A DNA stretch of 64,000 nucleotides from Nocardioides sp. SR21 (GTDB lineage Bacteria > Actinomycetota > Actinomycetes > Propionibacteriales > Nocardioidaceae). Below are positions 1 to 7,763 of the stretch, one piece after another; the first letter of the stretch is position 1, and each line of letters starts with the position of its first letter. The notes under the pieces were generated by a model that did no database searches, was not told where the DNA came from, and saw only the letters and a list, made by a program, of their open reading frames with translations. Location: NCBI RefSeq assembly GCF_022761125.1, contig NZ_JAKWJR010000002.1, positions 372,001 through 436,000 of the forward strand, in the 5' to 3' direction. The translations under genes were made by a program, and so were the position numbers.

Positions 1-125
1 CCGGAGACCCGGCGCAGGGTGTCGGCGAGGTGGTCGACGCCGGTCCGCATGGTCGCGACGTACTGCTCGACATGGTCGGGGTGGAGCAGGTGCTCGAGCC
101 CCGTTCGGGCAGGGGAGATGGACAC
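1..125 (-). CDS. Siderophore-type PLP-dependent decarboxylase, N-terminus only (DesA-like)
   Basis: Only the first 41 codons are in the window; the gene runs off the left edge. The GTG start at 125 has a good ribosome site (GGAAGGA, 7 bases upstream). The visible residues, with the pattern HLLHPDHVEQY followed by a GVDHLADTL helix, resemble the N-terminus of the group II decarboxylases that make cadaverine for desferrioxamine-type siderophores (DesA) or diaminobutyrate decarboxylases. The PLP-binding part is not visible, so the identity rests on this short match and on the iron box just upstream. A different group II decarboxylase is possible. Confidence 0.6.
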   Translation of the reverse strand, partial: MSISPARTGLEHLLHPDHVEQYVATMRTGVDHLADTLRRVS

Positions 126-149
126 CGTTCATCCTTCCGAGAATGGGAT

Positions 150-168
150 TTAGGTAAGGCTTACCTAA
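150..168. promoter_or_regulatory. Iron box (IdeR/DmdR/DtxR-type operator)
   Basis: The 19-base sequence TTAGGTAAGGCTTACCTAA is a perfect palindrome apart from its central base and is very close to the actinobacterial IdeR/DmdR consensus (TTAGGTTAGGCTAACCTAA). It lies 25 bases upstream of the GTG of the decarboxylase gene, where a bound Fe-loaded repressor would block transcription. Expected effect: expression under iron starvation. Confidence 0.9.
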
Positions 169-243
169 CTCATTTCTTCGGCGTGAAGGCAACCCCTGAT
201 CCGTGATCCGGGATCTTTGTCACACGGGCCCCGGCCGTCGTCG

Positions 244-267
244 GTTTCCCCGGTGGGCCGGGGAAAC
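244..267. terminator. Perfect 10-bp inverted repeat, possible terminator
   Basis: GTTTCCCCGG and its exact complement flank a TGGG loop. The hairpin lies downstream of the small minus-strand gene ending at 325; a weaker hairpin (ttctgggc / gcccaagaa) lies at 275-301. There is no U-tract on either strand, as is usual for actinobacterial terminators. Confidence 0.5.
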
Positions 268-324
268 GTGATGTTCTGGGCCGGAACTTCGCCCAAGAAC
301 GTCAGGGACAGGCCCAACAGTCCG

Positions 325-492
325 TCAGTAGGCCCGGTGCTCGCGGCGCAGCTCGGCCAGGCGGGCGCGGAGGTCGGGGTCGCGCATCACCTCGGCGACC
401 AGCGGGCAGTCCTCGGGCCCGGTCGTCCCCGGCACGCACAGCGAGCACGCCTCACCGATGCGGATCGGGCACATCGGGTTGGGCTTGGCCAC
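325..492 (-). CDS. Small conserved four-cysteine protein (55 aa)
   Basis: A GTG at 492 opens a 55-codon frame ending with TGA at 325. The product begins MAKPNPMCPIRIGEACSLC and continues with VPGTTGPEDC, so it has four cysteines (C8, C16, C19, C29) spaced as in a small zinc- or metal-binding fold, followed by a charged C-terminal helix. Short proteins with the same CPIR...C..C...GP.DC pattern recur in actinobacteria as uncharacterised proteins; the function is unknown. The ribosome site is weak. The frame bias (GC-rich third positions) and the Cys pattern make a chance frame unlikely. Confidence 0.75.
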   Translation of the reverse strand: MAKPNPMCPIRIGEACSLCVPGTTGPEDCPLVAEVMRDPDLRARLAELRREHRAY

Positions 493-833
493 GTCTCGAC
501 GCTACGTGCGAGCGGCTCCCGGCTGCAGAGGCGAAGGTCCTCTTCGCCCGGTGGTCGAGGTGCCAGCGGGCGAGCCTCGACACCACCGTCGCGGAGACAC
601 GGCTGCCTCCGCGGCCGCGGCGTGCTCGCGCTCGCTCGGAGAGGTGGTGTCGAGTCGTCCTTCCTCGACCACCGAGAGCCAGGTGGTCGAGGTAGGCGCC
701 CTGGCGCCTGTTCGGAGACCGCCGGTGCGAGCAGACGTTTGCGCCGATCCCGTGGTCACAGGTTCACCATGATCTGTAGGTGAACCAGCACTTCCCACGG
801 TGGGCACGCCATGCGAAGTGCAGGTTCGCCTCC
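493..833. other. Intergenic stretch rich in palindromic repeats, no gene seen
   Basis: This stretch of about 340 bases lies between two minus-strand genes. Long frames exist in it but have low-complexity Arg/Ser/Pro translations and no ribosome sites. It holds several copies of a GGTGGTCGAGG-type repeat (550-692) and a three-hairpin element (761-851) whose right part enters the end of the next gene. Confidence 0.6.
550..692. repeat. Cluster of GGTGGTCGAGG-type dispersed palindromes
   Basis: GGTGGTCGAGG at 550-560 faces CCTCGACACCACC at 575-587; GGTGGTGTCGAG at 643-654 faces CCTCGACCACC at 663-673; another GGTGGTCGAGG is at 682-692. The same family recurs at 28998-29023 (ending CCTCGACACCACC). 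The arms can form imperfect hairpins. These look like the small intergenic palindromes scattered through Nocardioides-type genomes. Confidence 0.6.
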
Positions 834-851
834 TTACCGTGGTGAACCTGC
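761..851. repeat. Three-hairpin palindromic element (REP-like)
   Basis: Three nested inverted repeats lie side by side: GGTTCACC/GGTGAACC (761-768 and 779-786), GCACTT/AAGTGC (788-793 and 816-821, with CCCA/TGGG inside), and GCAGGTTC/GAACCTGC (820-827 and 844-851). The two outer hairpins share the core GGTTC and point towards each other. The right end overlaps the last codons of the gene ending at 834 and supplies its TAA stop. Confidence 0.65.
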
Positions 852-1718
852 GACGGCTGAGGCAGCAACCACGCCAACCGCCAACAGCCGCTCGCACTCG
901 GCGACCAGCGCGGCCCGCAGCGGCGCGCCACGCTCGGCGAACTGTCGCTGCGCCTCGGCGTACTCCGCCTTGCCGGCGGCGGTCTCGACCTTGATGGGGG
1001 AGAAGCCCAGGTCCGCGAGGTCGTACGGCGCCGCCCGCATGTCGAGGACACGGATGTCGCGCGCGAGCTCGAAGCAGTCGGCCACCAGGTCGGAGCAGAT
1101 CATCGGGGTGAGCCGGAAGGCGTGCTTGTAGAGGTCCATGCCCGCGTGCAGGCAACCGGGCTGCTCGAAGTCGGGCCGGTCGTCCGACGTGGGGCGCAGG
1201 GTGTTGAGGGGGAGCGCGGGGGTGGTGAAGAACCGGTAGGCGTCGAAGTGCGAGCAGGCGATCCGGTGCGACTCGACGACCTCGTCGGTGCCGGCCGTGC
1301 CGAGGCGCAGCGGCCAGTCGGCGTGCCGGGTCTCGTCCTCCTCGAGCCGGTAGACCATCGCCCACTCGTGCATCCCGAAACAGCCGAAGTTCGCGACCCG
1401 GCCGGCGGTCGCGGACAGCCAGCGGTGCAGCGTCTCGAGCAGCACCCGCTGCGACGAGACGTGCGCCGCGGTCACGGCCCCGGAGTCGTAGCCCTTCAGC
1501 CCGTCGTACTCCGGCGCGTCGGCGAGCCGGATGCCGTACCCCGGGTGCCAGCGGCGCAGCTGCGCCGGACGGTGGGAGTAGTAGGTGAACAGGAAGTCGT
1601 GCACGGGGTGCTTGACCCGCGACTCCCGGCGAGCCAGGTGCGGTGACACGAACGCGTCGACCCGGGCGGCGTGCGCAGCCGCACGTGCGGCCCACTCCTC
1701 GCGCACCAACGTCTTCAC
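834..1718 (-). CDS. Conserved actinobacterial protein, commonly labelled 3-methyladenine DNA glycosylase
   Basis: 294 codons from GTG 1718. The region KHPVHDFLFTYYSHRPAQL followed by RRWHPG is the hallmark of an actinobacterial family that databases usually name 3-methyladenine DNA glycosylase. I see no helix-hairpin-helix or other recognised glycosylase motif, so the enzymatic label should be treated as unproven. A TACGCT hexamer (1725-1730) sits 6 bases before the GTG and no Shine-Dalgarno is visible, so the mRNA is probably leaderless. The gene is divergent from the secreted acylase; their start codons are 72 bases apart. The stop codon lies inside a palindromic element. Confidence 0.7.
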   Translation of the reverse strand: MKTLVREEWAARAAAHAARVDAFVSPHLARRESRVKHPVHDFLFTYYSHRPAQLRRWHPGYGIRLADAPEYDGLKGYDSGAVTAAHVSSQRVLLETLHRWLSATAGRVANFGCFGMHEWAMVYRLEEDETRHADWPLRLGTAGTDEVVESHRIACSHFDAYRFFTTPALPLNTLRPTSDDRPDFEQPGCLHAGMDLYKHAFRLTPMICSDLVADCFELARDIRVLDMRAAPYDLADLGFSPIKVETAAGKAEYAEAQRQFAERGAPLRAALVAECERLLAVGVVAASAVAGSPR

Positions 1719-1724
1719 TGGAAA

Positions 1725-1730
1725 AGCGTA
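1725..1730 (-). promoter_or_regulatory. Probable -10 box (TACGCT), leaderless mRNA
   Basis: TACGCT on the minus strand ends 6 bases before the GTG at 1718, the spacing that puts the transcription start on or next to the start codon. No clear -35 is visible. Confidence 0.5.
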
Positions 1731-1790
1731 GGCAGGATCCGGCGGACCCCCTGCATCCGTCGACGATGTGACGTCGGTTACCTTTCGGTA

Positions 1791-4151
1791 GTGAAGCTTC
1801 TCCAACGCCCTCTCATCGCGATCACCAGTCTCCTGCTGCTCGCCCCGGCGACCGCCGCCGTGGCCGCCTCCGCGCCGGCCGCGAGTCCGCGCGCCGCGGC
1901 CACCACCGTCCAGGCTCCGGCGTACGACGTCACCATCAAGATCACCGAGCACGGCATCCCGCACATCACCTCGGACACGTTCGAGGGCATGGCGTACGGC
2001 GCCGGCTGGGCCACGATGTCCGCCGCGACGTGCAACCTCATGGACACGCTGCTGACCGCGCGGGGCCTGCGCTCGAAGTACCTCGGCGCGGACGCGACGT
2101 TCCAGGACAACGTCGGCGGTTCCGGGACGAACCTCCAGTGGGACACCCTGGTCACCGACCTGCACGACCGCCAGGTGGTCGAGAAGCTGCTGGCGAACAA
2201 GGTCACGGGGCCGACCGACCGCGCCAAGGCGATGGTCGTCGCCGAGACCGCCGCGTTCAACCGGTGGCTCACCGAGAACGAGATCACCGACCCCGCCTGC
2301 GCGGACCACGAGTGGATCAAGCCCGACATCACCACGACCGACGTCTGGTACGCCTTCTACCTCGCGCAGCTGATCTCCTCGACCACCCGCCTGCTGCCGC
2401 AGATCACCAGCGCGACGCCGCCGGCGACCAAGGCAGGTGCGAACCCGGCCGCGAAGCCGACCCTCGACGGCTGGACGGACTTCCAGGAGCAGGACTTCGG
2501 CTCCAACGCCACGGCCGTCGGCGGTGACGACACCTCGACCGGCCGCGGCATGATCCTCGGCAACCCGCACTTCCCGTGGCTCGGCCGCTACCGCTTCACC
2601 CAGATGCACCTGACGGTCCCCGGCAGGTTCAACGCCTCGGGCGGTGCGCTGACCGGCTTCCCGGCGATCAACATCGGCTTCAACCGCAACGTCGCGTGGA
2701 GCCACACCGTCTCGACCGCCTACCGCTTCACGCCGTACCAGTACACGACGGCCGGCACCCCGACCAGCTACAAGACCCCGAACGGCACCGCCGAGCTCGA
2801 CCGGCGCGACGTGCAGGTCCAGGTCAAGACCGACGACGGCGTCGAGACCGTGACCCGCACGCTGTACCGCACCGGGCAGGGCTACGTGCTCTCCGCGCCG
2901 AGCCTGTTCATGCCGTGGACCGCCACCAACTTCTGGGCGGCGCGTGACGCCAACGCCGAGCACCTCCGCGCGTTCGACACGTTCCTGTCGATGGGCATGG
3001 CCGGCTCCGTGCGCGACCTGCTGAAGCGCCAGGACCGTGGCGGCGGCATGCCGTGGGTGAACACCATCGCCGCGGACCGCAAGGGCGACATCGTGTACGC
3101 CGACCACTCGGTCGTCCCTAACGTCACCGACGAGATGGCCAACCGCTGCATGACCGGCGCCGGCCGGCTGATCTTCTCGCAGTCCGGCCTGCCCGGCCTC
3201 GACGGCACCCGCGCCACGACGGACTGCAAGTGGGGCACCGACAAGGACGCGCAGCGGCCCGGCATCCTCGGCCCGAAGCGCCTGCCCGAGACGTTCCGTC
3301 GCGACTGGGTGATGAACGCCAACGACTCCTACTGGGCGCCCAACGACAAGGTCCGCCTGACCGGCTTCCCGCGGATCATCGGCTGCGAGGACTGCGAGCG
3401 GACCATGCGCACGAAGGTCGTGATGGCCTACGTCCGCGACCACCTGAAGCAGGGCAAGGAGACCCCGGCGACGCTGGCGTCGCACCAGCACGCCAACCGC
3501 GTGTACGCCGCCGAGGTCGCCCGCAAGGGCGGTCGCCTCGACCAGATCTGTGCCGCGACCGGCGAGACCGAGGCCTGCCAGATCCTGCACGACTGGGACG
3601 GCCGCTCCGACGCGACGTCGTCGTCGGGCGCCGCGATCTTCCAGGAGTTCATGTACCTCGTGCCGAAGGCCGGGCTCTGGGAGGTGCCGTTCGACGTCAA
3701 GAAGCCGTTCACCACGCCGAACACCATGTCGACCAGCCAGCCGGTCGTCGACGCGATGGCCGCGGCGATCGCCCGGGTCGAGGCCAAGGGCCTCGACAAG
3801 ACGTACGGCGAGCTGCACCACTCCGGCGACCGCGGCTCGGCCGGCTGGCCGCTCGGTGGCGGCCTGGGCGACACCACGGGTGACGCCAACGCGGTCTCCA
3901 GCACGCTGGGCGACCCGGTCCTCGACCCGGTGACCCGCGGCTCGTCGTACATCCAGGCGATCGCGTTCCTCGACAAGGGCGGCGTCAAGGCCCGCACGAT
4001 CCTCACGTACAGCCAGTACGAGAACCCGACGTCGCCCTGGTCGGACGACCAGACGCAGCTGTTCTCCGAGGAGAAGTGGGTGCACGTGCCCTGGACCGCC
4101 AACCAGATCGAGCACCAGCTGGTCGACACGATCCACCTGACGGGGAACTAG
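1791..4151 (+). CDS. Secreted penicillin acylase / AHL acylase family Ntn hydrolase
   Basis: 786 codons from GTG 1791. Residues 1-26 form a signal peptide (KLLQRPLIAITSLLLL, Ala-rich cleavage region), so the enzyme is exported. The family makes an alpha-beta precursor that cuts itself before a Ser nucleophile; here the junction is the GSNA motif with Ser at about residue 238, followed by TGRGMILGNPHFPW, which is the classic substrate-pocket segment. Relatives (PvdQ, aculeacin acylase, penicillin acylases) remove acyl chains from amides such as lipopeptides, quorum lactones or beta-lactams; the substrate here cannot be read from sequence. A TACCTT hexamer 6 bases before the GTG suggests a leaderless mRNA. 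The gene stands alone. Confidence 0.9.
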   Translation: MKLLQRPLIAITSLLLLAPATAAVAASAPAASPRAAATTVQAPAYDVTIKITEHGIPHITSDTFEGMAYGAGWATMSAATCNLMDTLLTARGLRSKYLGADATFQDNVGGSGTNLQWDTLVTDLHDRQVVEKLLANKVTGPTDRAKAMVVAETAAFNRWLTENEITDPACADHEWIKPDITTTDVWYAFYLAQLISSTTRLLPQITSATPPATKAGANPAAKPTLDGWTDFQEQDFGSNATAVGGDDTSTGRGMILGNPHFPWLGRYRFTQMHLTVPGRFNASGGALTGFPAINIGFNRNVAWSHTVSTAYRFTPYQYTTAGTPTSYKTPNGTAELDRRDVQVQVKTDDGVETVTRTLYRTGQGYVLSAPSLFMPWTATNFWAARDANAEHLRAFDTFLSMGMAGSVRDLLKRQDRGGGMPWVNTIAADRKGDIVYADHSVVPNVTDEMANRCMTGAGRLIFSQSGLPGLDGTRATTDCKWGTDKDAQRPGILGPKRLPETFRRDWVMNANDSYWAPNDKVRLTGFPRIIGCEDCERTMRTKVVMAYVRDHLKQGKETPATLASHQHANRVYAAEVARKGGRLDQICAATGETEACQILHDWDGRSDATSSSGAAIFQEFMYLVPKAGLWEVPFDVKKPFTTPNTMSTSQPVVDAMAAAIARVEAKGLDKTYGELHHSGDRGSAGWPLGGGLGDTTGDANAVSSTLGDPVLDPVTRGSSYIQAIAFLDKGGVKARTILTYSQYENPTSPWSDDQTQLFSEEKWVHVPWTANQIEHQLVDTIHLTGN

Positions 4152-4162
4152 CCGACCCTGGA

Positions 4163-4168
4163 TAGGCT
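4163..4168 (+). promoter_or_regulatory. Probable -10 box (TAGGCT), leaderless mRNA
   Basis: TAGGCT ends 6 bases before the GTG at 4175, with no ribosome site between. It would drive the FAA-hydrolase gene and, by read-through, gltX. Confidence 0.55.
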
Positions 4169-4174
4169 CGCCAG

Positions 4175-4984
4175 GTGCGTATCGCGAGATTCACCACTGG
4201 CGAGGACCCCCTGTACGGCGTGGTCACCGGCGAGCTCGACGAGTTCGGTCAGCCCGAACCCGACAGCGTGGTCGTCGCGCTCGCCGGCGACCCGCTGTAC
4301 GTCGGCGTGAAGCTGCTCGACGAGGAGCACCGGCTCGAGGACGTTCGTCTCCTCGCGCCGGTGCTCCCGCGCAGCAAGGTCGTCGGCATCGGCCGCAACT
4401 ACGCGGCGCACGCCGCCGAGATGGGCAACGACGTCCCGACCGAGCCGCTGATGTTCCTCAAGCCGAACACCAGCGTGGTCGGGCCGGGCGACGCCATCTA
4501 CTACCCGCGGCAGACGCAGAACCTGCACTTCGAGGGCGAGCTCGCCGTCGTGATCGGCCGGATCTGCCGCGACGTACCGCTGGAGCAGGCGACCGACGTG
4601 ATCTACGGCTACACGATCGCGAACGACGTCACCGCCCGCGACCTGCAGAGGAGCGACGTGCAGTTCACGCGCGCCAAGGGCTTCGACTCGTTCTGCCCGC
4701 TGGGCCCGTGGATCGAGACCGACCTCGACCCGCACGACTTCGCCGAGGGCCGGCAGGTGCAGACGCACCTCAACGGCGAGCTCAAGCAGGACGGGTCCAC
4801 CAAGGACCTGATCTTCGACATCCCGACGCTGATCGCGCACGTCTCCAGCGTGATGACGCTGCTGCCCGGCGACGTGATCCTCACCGGCACCCCCGAGGGT
4901 GTCGGACCCATGGAGGTCGGTGACGAGGTGGAGATCTCGATCGCCGGCCTCGGCACACTCACGAACAAGGTGGCAACCCGATGA
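4175..4984 (+). CDS. Fumarylacetoacetate hydrolase (FAH) family protein
   Basis: 269 codons. The C-terminal two thirds match the FAH fold, starting at the [14 protein letters not shown] segment and including [12 protein letters not shown], whose acidic residues with the Asp of ANDVTARD bind the divalent metal. Family members hydrolyse or decarboxylate beta-keto acids such as fumarylpyruvate, acylpyruvates or oxaloacetate; the substrate here is not determinable. The gene ends in an ATGA overlap with gltX, so the two are translationally coupled, a pairing seen widely in actinobacteria. The start at GTG 4175 is supported by the TAGGCT box 6 bases upstream. Confidence 0.9.
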   Translation: MRIARFTTGEDPLYGVVTGELDEFGQPEPDSVVVALAGDPLYVGVKLLDEEHRLEDVRLLAPVLPRSKVVGIGRNYAAHAAEMGNDVPTEPLMFLKPNTSVVGPGDAIYYPRQTQNLHFEGELAVVIGRICRDVPLEQATDVIYGYTIANDVTARDLQRSDVQFTRAKGFDSFCPLGPWIETDLDPHDFAEGRQVQTHLNGELKQDGSTKDLIFDIPTLIAHVSSVMTLLPGDVILTGTPEGVGPMEVGDEVEISIAGLGTLTNKVATR

Positions 4985-6447
4985 GCACCCCGGTCCGCGT
5001 CCGCTTCTGCCCGTCCCCGACGGGCTCGCCGCACGTCGGGTTCGCCCGCACGGCCCTCTACAACTGGGCGTTCGCGCGCCATCACGGCGGCACGATGGTC
5101 TTCCGCATCGAGGACACCGACAAGGAGCGCTCCACCGAGGAGTCGTACGACGCGATGCTCGGCGCGATGCGCTGGCTGGGTCTCGACTGGGACGAGGGCC
5201 CGGAGGTCGGCGGTCCGCACGGGCCGTACCGGCAGTCCGAGCGCGGCGACCTCTACCGCGACGTGCTCGCGAAGCTCGCGGCCTCGTCGTACACCTACGA
5301 CTGCTTCTGCACCAACGAGGAGGTCGACGCCCGGCGCAAGGCCTCCGGCTCCAAGGTGATGGGGTACGACGGCTTCTGCCGCGAGCTCTCCGCCGAGCAG
5401 CGCGCCGCCTTCGAGGCCGAGGGCCGCAGCTCGGTCGTGCGCTTCCGGATGCCCGACGGCTCCGTCACCTGGGACGACCTGGTCCGCGGCGAGATCACGT
5501 TCGAGACGCAGTACGTCCCCGACTTCGCGCTGTGCCGGGCGAACGGCGACCCGCTCTACACGCTGGTCAACCCGGTCGACGACGCGCTCATGGAGATCAC
5601 CCACGTGCTGCGCGGTGAGGACCTGCTGTCCAGCACGCCGCGCCAGATCCCGCTGCACCAGGCGCTGATCGACCTCGGCATCGGCAAGGTGATGCCGCAG
5701 TTCGGCCACCTGCCGTTCGTGATGGGCGAGGGCAACAAGAAGCTCTCCAAGCGCGACCCCGAGTCCCACCTGTTCCTCTACCGGGACCAGGGCTACCTGC
5801 CGGAAGGCATCCTCAACTACCTGGCGCTGCTGGGCTGGGCGATCGCCCCGGACCGCGACATCTTCACGATGGACGAGATGGTCGCCGCGTTCGACATCAA
5901 GGACGTGAACCCGAACCCCGCCCGCTTCGACCTCAAGAAGTGCGACGCGATCAACGCCTCGCACATGCGGCTGTTGTCGGTCGAGGAGATCACCGACCGG
6001 GTGCTGCCGTTCCTGAAGGCCGACGGGGTCGTGTCCGACCCCGTCAGCGACGCGGACGCGCAGCTTCTCGAGCTCGCGATGCCGCTCGTCGCCGAGCGGA
6101 TCAACAAGCTGTCCGAGGCCTCGGCCATGCTGGGCTTCCTGTTCGTCGACGAGGCCGCGTTCACGCGGGACGAGGCGGACGTCGAGAAGCTGCTGAACGA
6201 CGACGGCCGCGCCGCGGTCACCCGGGCGCTGGCGAAGCTCGAGACGCTCGAGGAGTGGTCGACGGGCGCGATCCAGGAGGCGCTGCAGGCCGAGCTGGTC
6301 GACGCGATGGGGCTCAAGCCGCGCAACGCGTTCGGCCCGGTCCGCGTGGCCGTCACCGGTCGCCGGGTGTCGCCGCCGCTGTTCGAGTCGATGGAGCTGC
6401 TCGGCCGCGAGCGGAGCCTCGGCCGGCTGCAGAGCGCGCTGGCCTGA
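4981..6447 (+). CDS. gltX: Glutamyl-tRNA synthetase
   Basis: 488 codons. Class I aminoacyl-tRNA synthetase charging tRNA-Glu with glutamate. The HIGH-type signature appears as [10 protein letters not shown] (residues 12-21) and the KMSKS loop as KLSKR (254-258). Length is normal for a discriminating GluRS. ATG 4981 overlaps the stop of the FAA-hydrolase gene by four bases. Its substrate tRNA-Glu is encoded about 1.2 kb downstream, as is tRNA-Gln. Confidence 0.97.
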   Translation: MSTPVRVRFCPSPTGSPHVGFARTALYNWAFARHHGGTMVFRIEDTDKERSTEESYDAMLGAMRWLGLDWDEGPEVGGPHGPYRQSERGDLYRDVLAKLAASSYTYDCFCTNEEVDARRKASGSKVMGYDGFCRELSAEQRAAFEAEGRSSVVRFRMPDGSVTWDDLVRGEITFETQYVPDFALCRANGDPLYTLVNPVDDALMEITHVLRGEDLLSSTPRQIPLHQALIDLGIGKVMPQFGHLPFVMGEGNKKLSKRDPESHLFLYRDQGYLPEGILNYLALLGWAIAPDRDIFTMDEMVAAFDIKDVNPNPARFDLKKCDAINASHMRLLSVEEITDRVLPFLKADGVVSDPVSDADAQLLELAMPLVAERINKLSEASAMLGFLFVDEAAFTRDEADVEKLLNDDGRAAVTRALAKLETLEEWSTGAIQEALQAELVDAMGLKPRNAFGPVRVAVTGRRVSPPLFESMELLGRERSLGRLQSALA

Positions 6448-6448
6448 C

Positions 6449-7405
6449 GTGTCGAGCGGAACCGGGCTGCCGTACCACCTGATCCACCGCGGCGGGCGGC
6501 CCGGCTGGTGGCGACCCCTGATCGGCGTCCTCGCGCTGATCGCGTCGTTCGTCGTGTTCGTGCCGCTGCTGGTGCAGGTCCCGTTCGCGGTCGGGCTGTC
6601 GCTGGCCGGGCGCGACGTCGTCGACGGGCTCGACGAGCTGCTCGACTTCGACGACCCGACGCCGCTGGGTCTGGCGTACCTGAACATCTCGATCGCCTGC
6701 GCGATCCTCGTGACCTGGCTGATCAACCGGGTCCTGCACGGGCTGAGGCCGGGCTGGCTGGCGTCGGTGATGCCACGGATCCGGTGGGGCTGGTTGCTGA
6801 CGTGCTTCGGGATCTCGGTCGTCGCGCTGTTCGCGACGCTGGTGGTCTCCGCGCTGCTGCCGCAGCAGAGCGAGGGCACGGAGCTCAACGGCACCCTCAA
6901 CGACTTCACCGAGACGACGCGCAACTTCCTGCTGGTCGTGCTGATCCTGACGCCGCTGCAGGCCGCGGGGGAGGAGTACGCGTTCCGCGGCTACCTCACC
7001 CAGGCGTTCGGCGGGCTCTTCGGGCGGGAGTGGGCCGCGGTGCTGTTCCCGGCGATCCTGTTCGCCGTCGCGCACGGCTCGCAGAGCGCGCCGATCTTCT
7101 TCGACCGGTTCGCGTTCGGCGTGGTGGCCGGCGTGCTCGTCGTCCGCACCGGCGGGCTCGAGGCGGGCATCGCGATGCACGTGCTCAACAACTGGCTGGC
7201 GTTCGGCATCGCGCTCGCGTTCGGCGACATGGCGTCCTCGCTGAACCCCACCGGCGGCACCTGGTGGTCGATCCCGGTGACGCTCACGCAGTCGCTCGGG
7301 TTCCTGTTCCTGGTGCTGCTCGCGGCCCGTCGGCGCGGGCTCAGGACGACGACCACAACGCCCGCAGGGCAGGGCGTTTTGGTGGGCCCCAGTCACGCCG
7401 TGTAA
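6449..7405 (+). CDS. CPBP family intramembrane glutamic endopeptidase
   Basis: 318 codons from GTG 6449, one base after the gltX stop. The protein is mostly membrane segments. The three conserved motifs of the CPBP (Abi/Rce1-like) family are present: EEYAFR (E175-R180), FAVAH (His 209) and HVLNN (H244-N248). Such proteases act inside the membrane; substrates are unknown in most bacteria. It is probably in the gltX operon. The stop codon lies inside the -10 box proposed for tRNA-Gln. Confidence 0.92.
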   Translation: MSSGTGLPYHLIHRGGRPGWWRPLIGVLALIASFVVFVPLLVQVPFAVGLSLAGRDVVDGLDELLDFDDPTPLGLAYLNISIACAILVTWLINRVLHGLRPGWLASVMPRIRWGWLLTCFGISVVALFATLVVSALLPQQSEGTELNGTLNDFTETTRNFLLVVLILTPLQAAGEEYAFRGYLTQAFGGLFGREWAAVLFPAILFAVAHGSQSAPIFFDRFAFGVVAGVLVVRTGGLEAGIAMHVLNNWLAFGIALAFGDMASSLNPTGGTWWSIPVTLTQSLGFLFLVLLAARRRGLRTTTTTPAGQGVLVGPSHAV

Positions 7406-7408
7406 GGT
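7379..7408 (+). promoter_or_regulatory. Promoter of tRNA-Gln
   Basis: A -35-like TTGGTG (7379-7384) and TAAGGT (7403-7408) are 18 bases apart, placing the start of transcription about 35 bases before the tRNA. The promoter overlaps the last codons of the protease gene. Confidence 0.5.
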
Positions 7409-7449
7409 TTCCGTCGGCTCGTTCCGGACGCCCGGAACGGCGCAGCCAT

Positions 7450-7521
7450 TGGGATATGGTGTAATTGGCAGCACGACTGATTCTGGTTCAGTTAGTCTAG
7501 GTTCGAGTCCTGGTATCCCAG
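7450..7521 (+). tRNA. tRNA-Gln (anticodon CTG)
   Basis: 72 bases. The acceptor stem TGGGATA/TATCCCA pairs perfectly, the anticodon stem is ACTGA/TCAGT with loop TTCTGGT (anticodon CTG), and the T loop contains TTCGAGT. CCA is not encoded (discriminator G followed by CGA). Confidence 0.97.
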
Positions 7522-7523
7522 CG

Positions 7524-7550
7524 AAATCGTCGCCCACGGGCGGCGATTTT
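7524..7550 (+). terminator. Terminator after tRNA-Gln
   Basis: AAATCGTCGCC and GGCGGCGATTT (one mismatch) form an 11-bp stem with a short loop, followed by TTTT. Its end overlaps the -35 box of tRNA-Glu. Confidence 0.75.
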
Positions 7551-7577
7551 GAGCAAGACCTGGCCTTCGGCTAGAGT
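7549..7577 (+). promoter_or_regulatory. Promoter of tRNA-Glu
   Basis: TTGAGC (7549-7554) and TAGAGT (7572-7577) are separated by exactly 17 bases, a good housekeeping promoter. Transcription would begin about 37 bases before the tRNA. Confidence 0.7.
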
Positions 7578-7620
7578 TTCGCTCGCTGTTCGAGGCCGGG
7601 AAACCGGTCGAGAACGACCT

Positions 7621-7693
7621 GCTCCGTTCGTCTAGTGGCCTAGGACGTCGCCCTCTCACGGCGGTAACACGGGTTCAAATCCCGTACGGAGTA
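7621..7693 (+). tRNA. tRNA-Glu (anticodon CTC)
   Basis: 73 bases. The acceptor stem is GCTCCGT/ACGGAGT with a G-T first pair, the anticodon loop CTCTCAC gives CTC, and the T arm is CGGGTTCAAATCCCG. CCA is not encoded. Confidence 0.95.
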
Positions 7694-7700
7694 CACAGCA

Positions 7701-7734
7701 CAGAAGGGCCCGGACGAGAGTCCGGGCCCTTCTG
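7701..7734. terminator. Strong bidirectional terminator
   Basis: CAGAAGGGCCCGGAC and its exact complement form a 15-bp perfect stem around a GAGA tetraloop. It lies between tRNA-Glu (plus) and the end of the MerR regulator (minus) and can serve both. Confidence 0.9.
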
Positions 7735-7763
7735 CATTTCTGCCGAGTCGGCGCGCGATCGAC

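Noticed and set aside
217..783. Plus-strand frame of 188 codons
   Set aside because: Arg/Ser/Pro-rich translation, no ribosome site, and it overlaps the four-Cys gene and the palindromic repeats.
764..1051. Minus-strand frame reading through the three-hairpin element
   Set aside because: It overlaps the conserved gene in another frame and contains no motif.
1720..4136. Open reading frame antisense to the acylase gene, in frame with the minus-strand gene ending at 834
   Set aside because: It is a shadow produced by GC-rich codons; its translation is repetitive Val/Arg/Gly and the plus-strand frame has a full family match.
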